A stretch of 64,000 nt of DNA from Rhizobium leguminosarum. Its GTDB lineage: Bacteria; Pseudomonadota; Alphaproteobacteria; Rhizobiales; Rhizobiaceae. The stretch lies in NCBI RefSeq assembly GCF_001679785.1, contig NZ_CP016291.1, positions 186,001 through 250,000 on the forward strand, given 5' to 3'. A model generated the notes under the pieces. That model did no database searches, was not told the DNA's origin, and worked only from the letters and a program-made list of their open reading frames with translations. This document shows, piece after piece, positions 53,001 through 61,561 of this stretch. Numbering within the stretch: position 1 is the first letter of the stretch; each line of letters begins with the position of its first letter. The position numbers were made by a program, and so were the translations under genes.

Positions 53001-53041
53001 TTGACACTCTAGGCCAGCCTATATCTATTTGTATAGTCAAA
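53001..53041 (+). promoter_or_regulatory. Putative promoter and operator of the amino-acid importer
   Basis: TTGACA at 53001-53006 is followed by an AT-rich stretch suitable for a -10 element (TATCTA or TCTATT at 53022-53029). The imperfect palindrome TTTGTATAGTCAAA at 53028-53041 resembles HutC-type operators (TTGTATATACAA-like) and overlaps the start-site region, as a repressor site would. It lies between the divergent GntR gene and the binding-protein gene. Confidence 0.5.
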
Positions 53042-53127
53042 AGCGGAGCATAGAAATCCGTGCCGAGGAAAATCGAAGTCGGGAACAAAACTCCTCCGCC
53101 GGGGGAATAAAAACTGGAGAGATGATC

Positions 53128-53955
53128 ATGAAGGCACATTCACTGCTGAAGGGTCTGGTCGGCGCTGCGTTCCTGTTCGGAACAGCCGTTTCCGCCCATG
53201 CAGCCGACACGCTGGCAGCCGTCAAGGCAGCCGGCACCCTCAAGGTTGGCACCGAAACGGCTTTCGCACCGTTCGACTATATCGACGCCGGTGAACACAC
53301 AGGCCTGAACGTCGACCTCTTTGCCGAGATTGGCAAGGAACTCGGCGTCAAGATCGAGTGGGTGGCGCTTCCCTGGGATGGCGTCTTCCCGGCGCTCGAG
53401 GCCGGCAAATTCGATGTCGTCGCAGGCCCTGCAACGATCACCAAGAAGCGCTTGGAGCGCTATCGCTTCACGCCGCCGATCGCCGAAGCGACGATTGCTA
53501 TCCTGAAGAAGGCCGGCGATACGACCATCAGCAAGCCGGAAGATATTGCCGGCAAGAAGATCGGCGTCGGCAAGGCAACTGCTCAGCTCGACCAGTTGAA
53601 GGAATTCTCCGAGACGCTGCCAACCAAGGTCGATGTGCGCGAATATCCGGCCTTTACCGAATCCTACGCCGATCTCGCAGCCGGGCGCATTGCCGGCGTT
53701 GCCAACTCGCTGCCGAATATCGCCTTCGTCGCCAGCCAGCGAAAGGGCACGTTCGAAGTCGTCCTGCCGCCATTCGGCAAGAAGTCCTATTTCGGCTTCA
53801 TCGGCCTCAAGGATGCCGATCATGCGCCTCTGATGGACGCGATCGATGCCGCGATGCTCAAGATCAAGGCAGATGGACGCATGGCTGAGCTGCAGAAGAA
53901 GTGGTTCGGTGCATCTTTTGATACGCCTGATGCTGTCAAGGACCCGGCATTCTGA
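53128..53955 (+). CDS. Polar amino-acid ABC transporter substrate-binding protein
   Basis: A 275-residue SBP_bac_3 family binding protein with a signal peptide (MKAHSLLKGLVGAAFLFGTA, cleavage near SAHA). The fold shows TLKVGTETAFAPFDYIDAGEHTGLNVDLFAEIGKELG, LPWDGVFPALEAGKFDVVAGPATITKKRLERYRFT and IGVGKATAQLDQL. The ATG at 53128 has GGAGA seven bases upstream; frames from 53029 are not supported. First gene of a four-gene plus-strand importer operon, followed by a stem-loop (53977-54000) typical of binding-protein messages. Substrate is a polar amino acid or related amine, not resolved. Confidence 0.9.
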   Translation: MKAHSLLKGLVGAAFLFGTAVSAHAADTLAAVKAAGTLKVGTETAFAPFDYIDAGEHTGLNVDLFAEIGKELGVKIEWVALPWDGVFPALEAGKFDVVAGPATITKKRLERYRFTPPIAEATIAILKKAGDTTISKPEDIAGKKIGVGKATAQLDQLKEFSETLPTKVDVREYPAFTESYADLAAGRIAGVANSLPNIAFVASQRKGTFEVVLPPFGKKSYFGFIGLKDADHAPLMDAIDAAMLKIKADGRMAELQKKWFGASFDTPDAVKDPAF

Positions 53956-53976
53956 TTAGCTGCCGGTGAAACGAAC

Positions 53977-54000
53977 GCGCCCCGCCAGTGGTCGGGGCGC
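53977..54000 (+). promoter_or_regulatory. Stem-loop after the binding-protein gene
   Basis: GCGCCCCG and its exact complement form an 8-bp stem with extra CC/GG pairing inside, 21 bases after the stop codon. Position suggests stabilisation of the binding-protein message or partial termination before the permease genes. Confidence 0.55.
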
Positions 54001-54053
54001 AATCTGCCGTGGCATCAGAGTTCACGGCCGCAGCGCCCAGGCAAACACCGCCC

Positions 54054-54695
54054 ATGTCCATCAAGCTTTTCGAACTGCTTCTGCAAGCCGCGATCTACAC
54101 GGTGACGATCAGCGTGGTTTCGATTCTGATCGGCTTTGCGATCGCCATCATTGTTTCCGCCATGCTGCTGTCGCGGCAACGGCTCTTCGCGCTGCAGGCG
54201 CGGATTTTCATCAGTTTCTTTCGTGGCGTGCCGCTGCTGGTGCAACTGCTGCTGATCTATAACCTGCTGCCGGCGATCGGCATCAACGTGCCGAGCATCG
54301 TTGCGGCCATCATTGGTCTTTCGCTGTGTACTGCAGCCTATCAGGCTGAAAATCTGCGCGGCGGTTTTTCCAGCGTTCCCGCGGGCCTGGTCGAGTCGGC
54401 TGAAATGGTCGGCATGACACCCGTTCAGATCTTCCGCCGTATCAAGGCGCCGATTGCCCTGCGCCTGACCTTTCCGGCGCTCGTCAACGAAGCGATCCTT
54501 ATCCTGAAGGCGTCTTCGCTGGTCTCAGTCGTCGGGGTCATCGAGTTGACGCGCATGGCCCAGGACCTTGCCGGCAGCACCTTCCTGCCGCTCGAGATTT
54601 TCGCTTCCGCCGGGCTGATCTATCTCGTCATCAATTGGATCGTTGCCCTTGCAGGAGGCCTGATCGAACGCTCCCTGCCAGGAGTGCCGCGATGA
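54054..54695 (+). CDS. Polar amino-acid ABC transporter permease 1
   Basis: A 213-residue permease of the HisM/GlnP family with five helices and the coupling loop PAGLVESAEMVGMTPVQIFRRIKAPIALRL. ATG at 54054 begins just before the first helix; the longer frame from 53988 is not supported, though the ribosome site at 54054 is weak. Its stop overlaps the next permease start (ATGA). Acts as half of the channel. Confidence 0.9.
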   Translation: MSIKLFELLLQAAIYTVTISVVSILIGFAIAIIVSAMLLSRQRLFALQARIFISFFRGVPLLVQLLLIYNLLPAIGINVPSIVAAIIGLSLCTAAYQAENLRGGFSSVPAGLVESAEMVGMTPVQIFRRIKAPIALRLTFPALVNEAILILKASSLVSVVGVIELTRMAQDLAGSTFLPLEIFASAGLIYLVINWIVALAGGLIERSLPGVPR

Positions 54696-55360
54696 CCTTC
54701 GACATCAATGTGATCTTCAGCAACTTGCCGGAAATCCTCAGCGGTGCATGGGTCACCATCGTCATCTGGATCATCACCACTCCGGCCGCTGCTGTGCTCG
54801 GCTTCCTTGTCGCCGTCGCCAGACGTTTTGGCGGGGTGATCCTGGACAAGGCTTTCGGCATCGTCATCGCGGTGCTCCGCGGCACGCCCTTCCTGATTCA
54901 GATATTCCTCGTCTACTACGGCGGGCCATTCGTCGGATTGTCTCTCGATCCGATCCCGGCAGGCGTCATTGGCCTCTCCATCTACGGCGCGGCTTATTTC
55001 AGTGAGATATTCCGCTCGGGCTTTGCCGCCGTCCCGAAGGGACATATCGAGGCCGGGATATGCGTTGGCCTGACACAAGGGCAGATCATCCGACGCATAT
55101 TGCTGCCGGAGATGACCATGCTGGTCTTGCCGCCTTCGATCAACATGACGATCATCCTGATGAAGGAGACGGCCGTGCTGTCCATCATTACCGTGCCGGA
55201 GTTGACGGCAACACTGAGCGCCATCGGCTCGCAGCAATATGCTTTCGTCGAGGCGCTCTTCGTGCTCGCCCTGTTCTACTGGGCCTTGGTCGAAATCACC
55301 GGTTGGCTCGGTCATCTCGCCGAAACGAAACTCACCAGATTCAGGTTTTTCAACATATGA
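54692..55360 (+). CDS. Polar amino-acid ABC transporter permease 2
   Basis: A 222-residue HisQ/GlnP-family permease with five helices and the coupling loop PKGHIEAGICVGLTQGQIIRRILLPEMTM. It starts with a four-base overlap on the first permease and ends with a four-base overlap on the ATPase gene, so the three membrane-complex genes are translationally coupled. Confidence 0.91.
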   Translation: MTFDINVIFSNLPEILSGAWVTIVIWIITTPAAAVLGFLVAVARRFGGVILDKAFGIVIAVLRGTPFLIQIFLVYYGGPFVGLSLDPIPAGVIGLSIYGAAYFSEIFRSGFAAVPKGHIEAGICVGLTQGQIIRRILLPEMTMLVLPPSINMTIILMKETAVLSIITVPELTATLSAIGSQQYAFVEALFVLALFYWALVEITGWLGHLAETKLTRFRFFNI

Positions 55361-56147
55361 GCGTTCCTGCGATCGCAGTCAAAAATCTCGTCAAGACCTT
55401 CGGCGGCTCCACCGTGCTGCACGGCATCGACCTCGACATCGTTCAGGGCCAGGTTTCCTGCGTCATCGGCCCGTCGGGTTCCGGCAAGAGTACGCTGCTG
55501 CGCTGTATGGCCTTTCTGGAAGAATCGACCAAGGGGACGATCACCGTCAACGGAGAGGTGCTTGGCTTTGCGGAAAACGCCAAGGGTGTCCGGGAGCGAG
55601 TGCCGGCCACAGTGAACCGGCAAATTCGATCGCAGATCGGCATGGTTTTTCAGCAGTTCAATCTCTGGCCGCATATGACGGCGCTCGGCAATGTCAGTGA
55701 GGCGCTGAAGACGGTTCACAAGATGAGCCGCAAGGACGCCGAGGAGCGGGCCATGGCCCAGCTCGTCAAGGTCGGCCTCGAGGGCAGGGCCGGGCACTAT
55801 CCATCGCAGCTCTCGGGGGGCAACAACAGCGTGTCGCTATCGCCCGGGCGCTTGCCCTCAACCCGAAGATCATGCTCTTTGACGAGCCGACCTCGTCACT
55901 CGATCCCGAGCTGACCGGCGAAGTGCTCAACGTCATGCGCGATCTCGCCGCCGAGGGCATGACGATGGTCGTCGTCTCCCACGAGATCGGATTTGCAGCA
56001 ACGGTCGGCCAGCAGATCATCTTTCTCGATCACGGCAAGGTGCTGTTCACCGGCCCACCGCAGGACGTCTTCAAGCGACCGAGAAACCCCCGGCTCGAGC
56101 AATTTCTGGATACCTATATCGATCGTGGAGCCTCGATGCTGCTGTGA
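55357..56147 (+). pseudogene. Polar amino-acid ABC transporter ATPase with a frameshift
   Basis: A HisP/GlnQ-family ATPase gene disrupted by a one-base deletion. The first frame runs through Walker A (GPSGSGKST) and the Q-loop (VFQQFNLWPHM) to LSGG, after which reading changes; the second frame resumes with MLFDEPTSSLDPELTG and VVSHEIG and ends normally. The run of six G at 55815-55820 would need seven for the expected LSGGQQQR. With one base restored the protein would be 263 residues, the normal size. Either a sequencing or assembly error, or a recent inactivating mutation of an otherwise complete importer. Confidence 0.85.
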
Positions 56148-56198
56148 AGCTCATGTCCTTCCGGATCGTCGGGCCGATCTCCAAGGTGGGTGCCGGGT

Positions 56199-56552
56199 TC
56201 AGGCAGTTTCCTCTTCGAGTATTTTCACGGGCCGGTCCCACTGGATGAGCACGATACAGCCGGTCTCGCTCCAGACCGAGTGTTCGCTGCCCGGCGCGTT
56301 GACGATATAACTGCCGCTGATGTAATCGCCCGTCTCGTCGGATTGAACGCCATCGAGCACCAGGATGGTTTCGAGCCCCTCGTGGCGATGGCGGGGAACA
56401 GAGGCGCCGGGCTCATATTTCAACAGCGCCACGCCCGGCTGATCGCCCTCGAAAGGGCGGATCCAGTGAATGGTGACGGCATCGCGGAAAGGGCCGAATT
56501 CCAGCTCCTTCCAGCCGCCTGACGTCAGGCGTTCGCGGGTCGTTTCAGGCAT
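56199..56552 (-). CDS. Small cupin-domain protein
   Basis: A 117-residue single-domain cupin with the metal-binding motif VPRHRHEGLETILVLDG (two histidines and a glutamate) and a second motif ending SEHSVW. It resembles anti-sigma ChrR-type cupins and small cupin isomerases or sensors. Start ATG at 56552 overlaps the end of the cysteine hydrolase gene by eight bases. Last gene of the cyanurate operon; role unknown. Confidence 0.82.
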   Translation of the reverse strand: MPETTRERLTSGGWKELEFGPFRDAVTIHWIRPFEGDQPGVALLKYEPGASVPRHRHEGLETILVLDGVQSDETGDYISGSYIVNAPGSEHSVWSETGCIVLIQWDRPVKILEEETA

Positions 56553-57213
56553 GAGCGATGCTTTCCAGAATGTCGTCGACATGGGCGGTCCAGCCGACGA
56601 TCGCGCCCTGGGCGCGGATCATGGCGATGGCGGCGGCTTTGAATTCGGGGAAATAGCTTTCCGTCGCCTCCTCGGCGAGCAGGCATTCATAGCCGCGGTC
56701 GTTTGCTTCGCGCATCGTCGTCTGCACGCAGACTTCGGTGGTGACACCGGCAAAGACGAGCTGCTTGATGCCCTTCTGCTGCAGCACTGTGCCGAGGTCG
56801 GTCGCGTAGAAGGCGCCCTTGCCGGGTTTTTCGATAACGACTTCGCCCTTCACAGGAGCGAGTTCCGGAAGAATTGCCGTGCCGGGTTCGCCCGAGATCA
56901 GGATGCGGCCCATCGGGCCTTCGTCGCCGATCCTGAGCGACGGATTGCCGCGATCGCGTTTGGCCGGTGGCAGGTCGGAGAGATCAGGCCGGTGGCACTC
57001 CATCGTATGGATCACGGGCAGGCCGGCATTGCGGAAGCCCTGGATGAGACGTTTGACATCGGGCACGATCCTGGTGATGCGGCTGACGTCATTGCCGAGG
57101 CTGGCGCCGAAGCCGCCGGGCTCGGCGAAATCGCGCTGCATGTCGATGACGATGAGGGCGAGCTCATCGTGCTTCACCGGAAAGGCGAAAGGCTCTGCCT
57201 TGATCTCCATCAT
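56545..57213 (-). CDS. Isochorismatase-family cysteine hydrolase, biuret hydrolase paralogue
   Basis: A 222-residue cysteine hydrolase with the triad D24 (VIDMQRDF), K129 (EKPGKGAF) and C162 ([17 protein letters not shown]). It is clearly related to the biuret hydrolase encoded upstream in the same operon, sharing HRPDL.DLPP, GEPG and [15 protein letters not shown] segments, but differs in substrate-pocket regions. It starts at the stop of the ATPase gene (TGATG overlap). A second step on a ureide such as allophanate, or another amide, is possible but unproven. Confidence 0.87.
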   Translation of the reverse strand: MMEIKAEPFAFPVKHDELALIVIDMQRDFAEPGGFGASLGNDVSRITRIVPDVKRLIQGFRNAGLPVIHTMECHRPDLSDLPPAKRDRGNPSLRIGDEGPMGRILISGEPGTAILPELAPVKGEVVIEKPGKGAFYATDLGTVLQQKGIKQLVFAGVTTEVCVQTTMREANDRGYECLLAEEATESYFPEFKAAAIAMIRAQGAIVGWTAHVDDILESIAHA

Positions 57214-58763
57214 CAGTGATGTCCCGCCATGTGGGCGCCGATCACGCCGATATCGGCCGAACGCGCCGGTGTCTCGTAAACCAGCCTGCCTTCCGAAATG
57301 ACCATGATGCGGTCGGACATCTCGAGCAGTTCATCGAGGTCTTCGGAAAGCAGCAGCACGGCGGCACCTAAATTGCGGGCCTTCATGATCCGGGCGCGGA
57401 TTTCGGCAACGGCCGAAAAATCGAGGCCGAAACAAGGGTTCGAGACGATCAACAGATCGACCTCGCCCGTCAGTTCGCGGGCGAGCACCGCCCGCTGCAC
57501 GTTGCCGCCCGAAAGCGCTGCGATCGGCGAGGAGGAAGAGGCCGTCTTGACCTTGAAGTCGGAGATCAGCGCCGAGGCACGCTTTTTCATGCTGCCCTTG
57601 TTCAGCCAGATCGCGTCCTTGCCGTCCAGCTTCAAATCGAAGGTGCGGAACGCAAGGTTCTCGCTCACGGTCATCTTGGGCGCACAGGCATTCTGCAACG
57701 GCTCTTCGGGGATGAAACGCACCCTGTTCTTGCGGGTCTCCTCACGGGTGGCGCCGTAAGTCTCGCCATTGACCATGACCTCGCCGCTATCGGTCGGGCG
57801 CTGGCCGGCCAGAATTTCCGTCAGCTCCTTCTGGCCGTTGCCGGATATGCCGGCGATGCCGACGATCTCACCGGAGCGGACCGTCAGCGCGTCGATCTCG
57901 ATCGTCTTCAGGCCGGAGCGATCCGGAGCTTTCACCTGGGTCACAGTGAGCACGGATTTGGCCGCTTCCGCCACCGGCAGACGGCTGTCGAGCTCGGCGA
58001 GCTTGACGTCGCCGATCATCATCGCCGCCATCTCGGCGGTGGAGAGCTCGCCGACCTTGCCGGTGCCGACCAGCTTGCCGCGCCGCAGGATCGAGACGGC
58101 ATCAGCGAACTTCGTCACCTCGTGGAACTTGTGGGAGATCATCAGCACGGTGAGCTCGCCGCGCTCGGTCATCCCGCGGACGATGCCGAGCATCTCATCG
58201 GCTTCGGCCGGCGTCAGCACCGAGGTCGGCTCGTCGAGCACGAGGAAGGAGCGGCCGAGATAGAGCTGCTTGACGATTTCGAGTTTCTGTTTTTCGCCGG
58301 CCGCAAGCTCGCTCACCGGCCTGTCGAGCGGGATCTTGAACGGCATGCGTTCCATGAAACCCGCCAGATCCTTGCGTTCCCTGGCCCAGTTGATAACCGC
58401 GGGTACTTCGGTACGGCTGATGACCAGGTTTTCCGCGCCGGTCAGAGAGGGAACCAGTGTGAAATGCTGGTAGACCATGCCGAGCCCATAGGCCGCGGCA
58501 TCCTTGGGTGAGGCCACCGCCACCTCGCGGCCGTCGACCGACAACGAGCCTGACGTTGCGTGATAGAAGCCCATGATGCATTTGACGAGTGTCGACTTGC
58601 CGGCGCCGTTTTCGCCGAGAAGCGCGTGAAAAGACCCGGCCGGAACGGCGATCGAGACGTTGTCGAGCGCGGTGAAGCTGCCGAAACGCATCGTCATATC
58701 GAGCGTCTCGATGCCAACGGCCTTGCCGGCTTGCGGAAGGGGCGTGTCGCGGACTGTGCTCAC
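57213..58763 (-). CDS. BMP/nucleoside-type ABC transporter ATPase
   Basis: A 516-residue double ABC ATPase of the NupA/YufO family. First domain: GENGAGKSTL, SELAAGEKQKLEI as a degenerate signature, VLDEPTSVLTP. Second domain: GISGNGQKELTEIL as a degenerate P-loop, LSGGNVQRAVLARELT and LLIVSNPCFGLDFSA, where the Walker B acid is replaced as usual in this group. GTG start at 58763 with GGAG seven bases upstream, one base after the cyanurate hydrolase stop; a longer frame is rejected. It completes the importer whose permeases lie at 61562-63615. Confidence 0.9.
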   Translation of the reverse strand: MSTVRDTPLPQAGKAVGIETLDMTMRFGSFTALDNVSIAVPAGSFHALLGENGAGKSTLVKCIMGFYHATSGSLSVDGREVAVASPKDAAAYGLGMVYQHFTLVPSLTGAENLVISRTEVPAVINWARERKDLAGFMERMPFKIPLDRPVSELAAGEKQKLEIVKQLYLGRSFLVLDEPTSVLTPAEADEMLGIVRGMTERGELTVLMISHKFHEVTKFADAVSILRRGKLVGTGKVGELSTAEMAAMMIGDVKLAELDSRLPVAEAAKSVLTVTQVKAPDRSGLKTIEIDALTVRSGEIVGIAGISGNGQKELTEILAGQRPTDSGEVMVNGETYGATREETRKNRVRFIPEEPLQNACAPKMTVSENLAFRTFDLKLDGKDAIWLNKGSMKKRASALISDFKVKTASSSSPIAALSGGNVQRAVLARELTGEVDLLIVSNPCFGLDFSAVAEIRARIMKARNLGAAVLLLSEDLDELLEMSDRIMVISEGRLVYETPARSADIGVIGAHMAGHH

Positions 58764-58764
58764 T

Positions 58765-59820
58765 TCATTGCTCCTTTTCGACGATGATGGCGACGGGACC
58801 GCCGCCGGGCGGACCCTGGTGTTCGGCGCCGCCGGACACATAGAGATCGGTAATGCCGAAGATGCCGGCGAGAACGCCGCCGACGAAGGCACGGGCATGG
58901 CGGGTGCCTGCAATATCCGAGTCATCGAGCATCGTGTGGCGCCTGCCGCCGATCCTGCCGGACGGGTCCGGCTCGGCCTTGGCGAGAACCGCCGCCAGCC
59001 GGCTGTTTTCCGGCAGGCGTTCGCGGGCTTTCCTGACGGAATGCGCGTCGATCGCATCCCGCATGACCGCGTGGTCGATCGACAGCGGACCGGACCATTT
59101 TGCGCTCATGCCGAGGACGATGATTTCGTGATCGGTGAGTTCGACCCCGGACGAGGTTGAGGCGCAGCGGGAAAAGAGATCGAAACGTGTGCAGATGTCG
59201 GCATCGTTGATCGATGTCGCATCTATCTCGCCGAGTGCCACGGCGACGCCGAGAGCCGAAGCGCCGCGCGAGAGGCCCATGGATTTCAGCGTGTCGTGGG
59301 TTGCGACCGTCCTGCCTGCTGCCTCGGCCTCGGCAATCCGGCGCGAGGTGAGCAGCGGACACTTGATCTGCACGAAATGGGCATCGGCGGGATCATCGAT
59401 GCCGGCATCCCTCATCGCGGACTTCACGCCTTCGGCAACGAGTAGGATCTGTTCCCGGCGCCCGAGATGTTCGGGGGGCAGCGCGGGGGTACGCGACACA
59501 CCAATGGCCAGCGCCCGTTCGCCCGGGGTTTCTACGGTTTCACGCGCAAAAACCGTCCAATGCGGCGAGAGCGCACCCTCGGTGCCGCCGGACATGATGA
59601 TCGAGACGCCGTCGACGCCATATCTACTGAACAATGTCTCGAAGCTGCGGGTGGCATAACCGCGGGTAAAATCATTGACGCAGCCGTTGCCTTCCGTCTT
59701 GCCGAGAACGGCGACGATGTTGTTCGCCTGAAGGCCGCTGGCAAAGAGCGCCTCGACGCCGGCAACGTCATCGGGGCCGTCGGCTGGCACGCGAAAGACA
59801 TGGGCACGCAATGACGACAT
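58765..59820 (-). CDS. Cyanuric acid amidohydrolase
   Basis: A 351-residue ring-opening amidohydrolase of the AtzD/TrzD/barbiturase family. The three-fold repeat of this fold is visible as three Lys/Ser pairs: K41 (VLGKTEGNG) with S77 (IMSGGTEG), K153 (VQIKCPLL) with S184 or S188 (LSRGASALG) and K281 (LAKAEPDPSG) with S329 (VSGGAEHQGPPGG). It hydrolyses cyanuric acid to carboxybiuret, which loses CO2 to give biuret, the substrate of the upstream gene product. Its ATG overlaps the biuret hydrolase stop by one base (TGATG). Length and motifs match the known Rhizobium enzyme. Confidence 0.93.
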   Translation of the reverse strand: MSSLRAHVFRVPADGPDDVAGVEALFASGLQANNIVAVLGKTEGNGCVNDFTRGYATRSFETLFSRYGVDGVSIIMSGGTEGALSPHWTVFARETVETPGERALAIGVSRTPALPPEHLGRREQILLVAEGVKSAMRDAGIDDPADAHFVQIKCPLLTSRRIAEAEAAGRTVATHDTLKSMGLSRGASALGVAVALGEIDATSINDADICTRFDLFSRCASTSSGVELTDHEIIVLGMSAKWSGPLSIDHAVMRDAIDAHSVRKARERLPENSRLAAVLAKAEPDPSGRIGGRRHTMLDDSDIAGTRHARAFVGGVLAGIFGITDLYVSGGAEHQGPPGGGPVAIIVEKEQ

Positions 59821-60521
59821 CAGGGTAGCGCCTCGACTAGAGCCGCGGAATTGGAGACTGAGCCGAAGACGCCGCCCTGCATCTTCACCATCTTGATGGC
59901 GGCGAGGTGGTTTCCGTAGTCGGTCGCACCACAGCAGTCTTCCAGCAGCAGGCATTCGTAGCCGCGGTCGTTTGCCTCGCGCATCGTCGTCGAGACGCAG
60001 ACATCGGTGGTGATTCCGGTGAGGATAATGTTCTCGATGCGCTTCTGGTTGAGGATGAGTTCGAGGTCGGTGGCGCAGAACGAACCCTTGCCGGGCTTGT
60101 CGATGATCGTCTCGCCTTCGATCGGGTAGAGTTCGGGGATGATGTCCCAGCCGGGTTCGCCACGCGTCAGGATGCGGCCGCAGGGGCCGGGATCGCCGAT
60201 GCCGGCCCCGATCCGCTGCGAGCGCCAGCGTTTGTTGGCCGGCAGATCGGCGAGGTCGGGGCGATGGCCCTCGCGGGTATGGATGATGTGGTAACCCTTG
60301 GCCCGCATGGCGGCAAGCACGCGTTTGATGGGTTCGATCGGCGCCTGCACCAGCGACAGGTCGTAGCCCATGTGGTCGACATAACCGCCCTTGCCGCAGA
60401 AATCCGTCTGCATGTCGATGATGATGAGGGCGGTATTATCAGGCCTCAGAGCGCCGTTATAGGGCCACGGATACGGATCGGCGTCGATAAAATGCCGTTT
60501 GGTTTCGACCATCGCGTCCAT
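59820..60521 (-). CDS. biuH: Biuret amidohydrolase
   Basis: A 233-residue cysteine hydrolase practically identical in recalled sequence to BiuH of Rhizobium leguminosarum. Counted from the second Met, the catalytic triad is D36 (IIIDMQTDF), K142 (IDKPGKGSF) and C175 ([17 protein letters not shown]), as reported for that enzyme. It splits biuret into allophanate and ammonia. ATG at 60521 is preferred; another ATG directly precedes it, and GGAGAG lies upstream of both. It lies between the amidase gene and the cyanurate hydrolase gene. Confidence 0.95.
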   Translation of the reverse strand: MDAMVETKRHFIDADPYPWPYNGALRPDNTALIIIDMQTDFCGKGGYVDHMGYDLSLVQAPIEPIKRVLAAMRAKGYHIIHTREGHRPDLADLPANKRWRSQRIGAGIGDPGPCGRILTRGEPGWDIIPELYPIEGETIIDKPGKGSFCATDLELILNQKRIENIILTGITTDVCVSTTMREANDRGYECLLLEDCCGATDYGNHLAAIKMVKMQGGVFGSVSNSAALVEALP

Positions 60522-60532
60522 CATTCTCTCTC

Positions 60533-61549
60533 CTATTCCGCGGCAGGTTTGAGGGGTTCGCCGTAACGGCGCATCGGCTTGTCAAATCCGCAGGACGTGC
60601 CGTCCTTGACCTTTATCTCGTCTTCCCATGGCAGGCGGTATTTGCCGGCGACAAGGTCGTGCATGTAGGTGTAGGGCGCATCCTGGGCGCCGCCCGCGAC
60701 AGCGACATAGCCGCGATGGCCGAACTGGTAGATATTGTTCTCCACGCCCCAGCCGAGCCGGGCCTCGCGCACCAGGTCGGGACGCACCTCTGCGGTGATG
60801 ATCTCGTTGACGCGGCCGGAGGTGCCGTGGGCGATGATCGTGCCATCGAAATTGCAGATCATGCCTTCGCCCATGGAATCGAACGTGCCGTCCGAGCCGC
60901 ACATGCAGACATTCGCGGTAACCATCAGGTTGCAGAAGGCGTTGGCCTGGTTGGTGAAGCGCCAGGCGTCGCGGATCGGCGCCGTGTAGCCCGCGGTGCG
61001 GATCATGATTTCGGCGCCCTTATAGGCGCATTCGCGCGCCATCTCCGGGAACATGCCGTCATGGCAGATGATCAGCGCGAGCTTGGCGCCCCGCGGGCCC
61101 TTGATGACAGGGATGCCAAGATCGCCGGGCTCCCAGGGCTCGACGGGGATCCAGGGATGCATCTTGCGGTAATAGAGCTTCAACTCGCCCTGATCGTCGA
61201 TGACGATGCCGGAATTGTAGGGCATGGCCCCAGGGTTCAGCTCCATGATCGAGAAGCAGCCCCAGATCCGGTTGTCCCTGCAGGCTTGCCTGAAGGCCGC
61301 GACCTCTGGCCCGTCGAGCGTGCACATGATCTCCGGATTGATGTCCATGGAAAGGCCGTGCAGCGCGTATTCGGGAAAGACGACGAGGTCCATGCCCGGC
61401 TGGTTGCGCCGCGCTTTGGCCACCAGATCGACGATCACCTGCGTCTGTTTTGCCAAGTCCGCTTTGGTGACGGTCACCGGCAGCTGGAGCTGTACCAGGC
61501 CGATACCGACGCCGTGTTCGGATTTGTTGAGACCGCCAAGTCCGTTCAT
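60533..61549 (-). CDS. Nitrilase-superfamily aliphatic amidase/formamidase-like
   Basis: A 338-residue nitrilase-fold amidase of the AmiE/AmiF type. The catalytic glutamate E60 ([10 protein letters not shown]), lysine K129 (YYRKMHPW) and cysteine C162 ([16 protein letters not shown]) are present, and length equals AmiF. Such enzymes hydrolyse formamide or short aliphatic amides to acid plus ammonia. It sits 11 bases upstream of biuH and 12 bases after the permease gene, so it should act on an amide or ureide imported or produced by this operon. Specificity is not determined. Confidence 0.9.
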   Translation of the reverse strand: MNGLGGLNKSEHGVGIGLVQLQLPVTVTKADLAKQTQVIVDLVAKARRNQPGMDLVVFPEYALHGLSMDINPEIMCTLDGPEVAAFRQACRDNRIWGCFSIMELNPGAMPYNSGIVIDDQGELKLYYRKMHPWIPVEPWEPGDLGIPVIKGPRGAKLALIICHDGMFPEMARECAYKGAEIMIRTAGYTAPIRDAWRFTNQANAFCNLMVTANVCMCGSDGTFDSMGEGMICNFDGTIIAHGTSGRVNEIITAEVRPDLVREARLGWGVENNIYQFGHRGYVAVAGGAQDAPYTYMHDLVAGKYRLPWEDEIKVKDGTSCGFDKPMRRYGEPLKPAAE

Positions 61550-61561
61550 CGGAATGCTCCA

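Noticed and set aside
58764..59057. N-terminal extension of the BMP-type ATPase gene
   Set aside because: It lies inside the cyanurate hydrolase gene; the GTG at 58763 has a good ribosome site and homology begins there.
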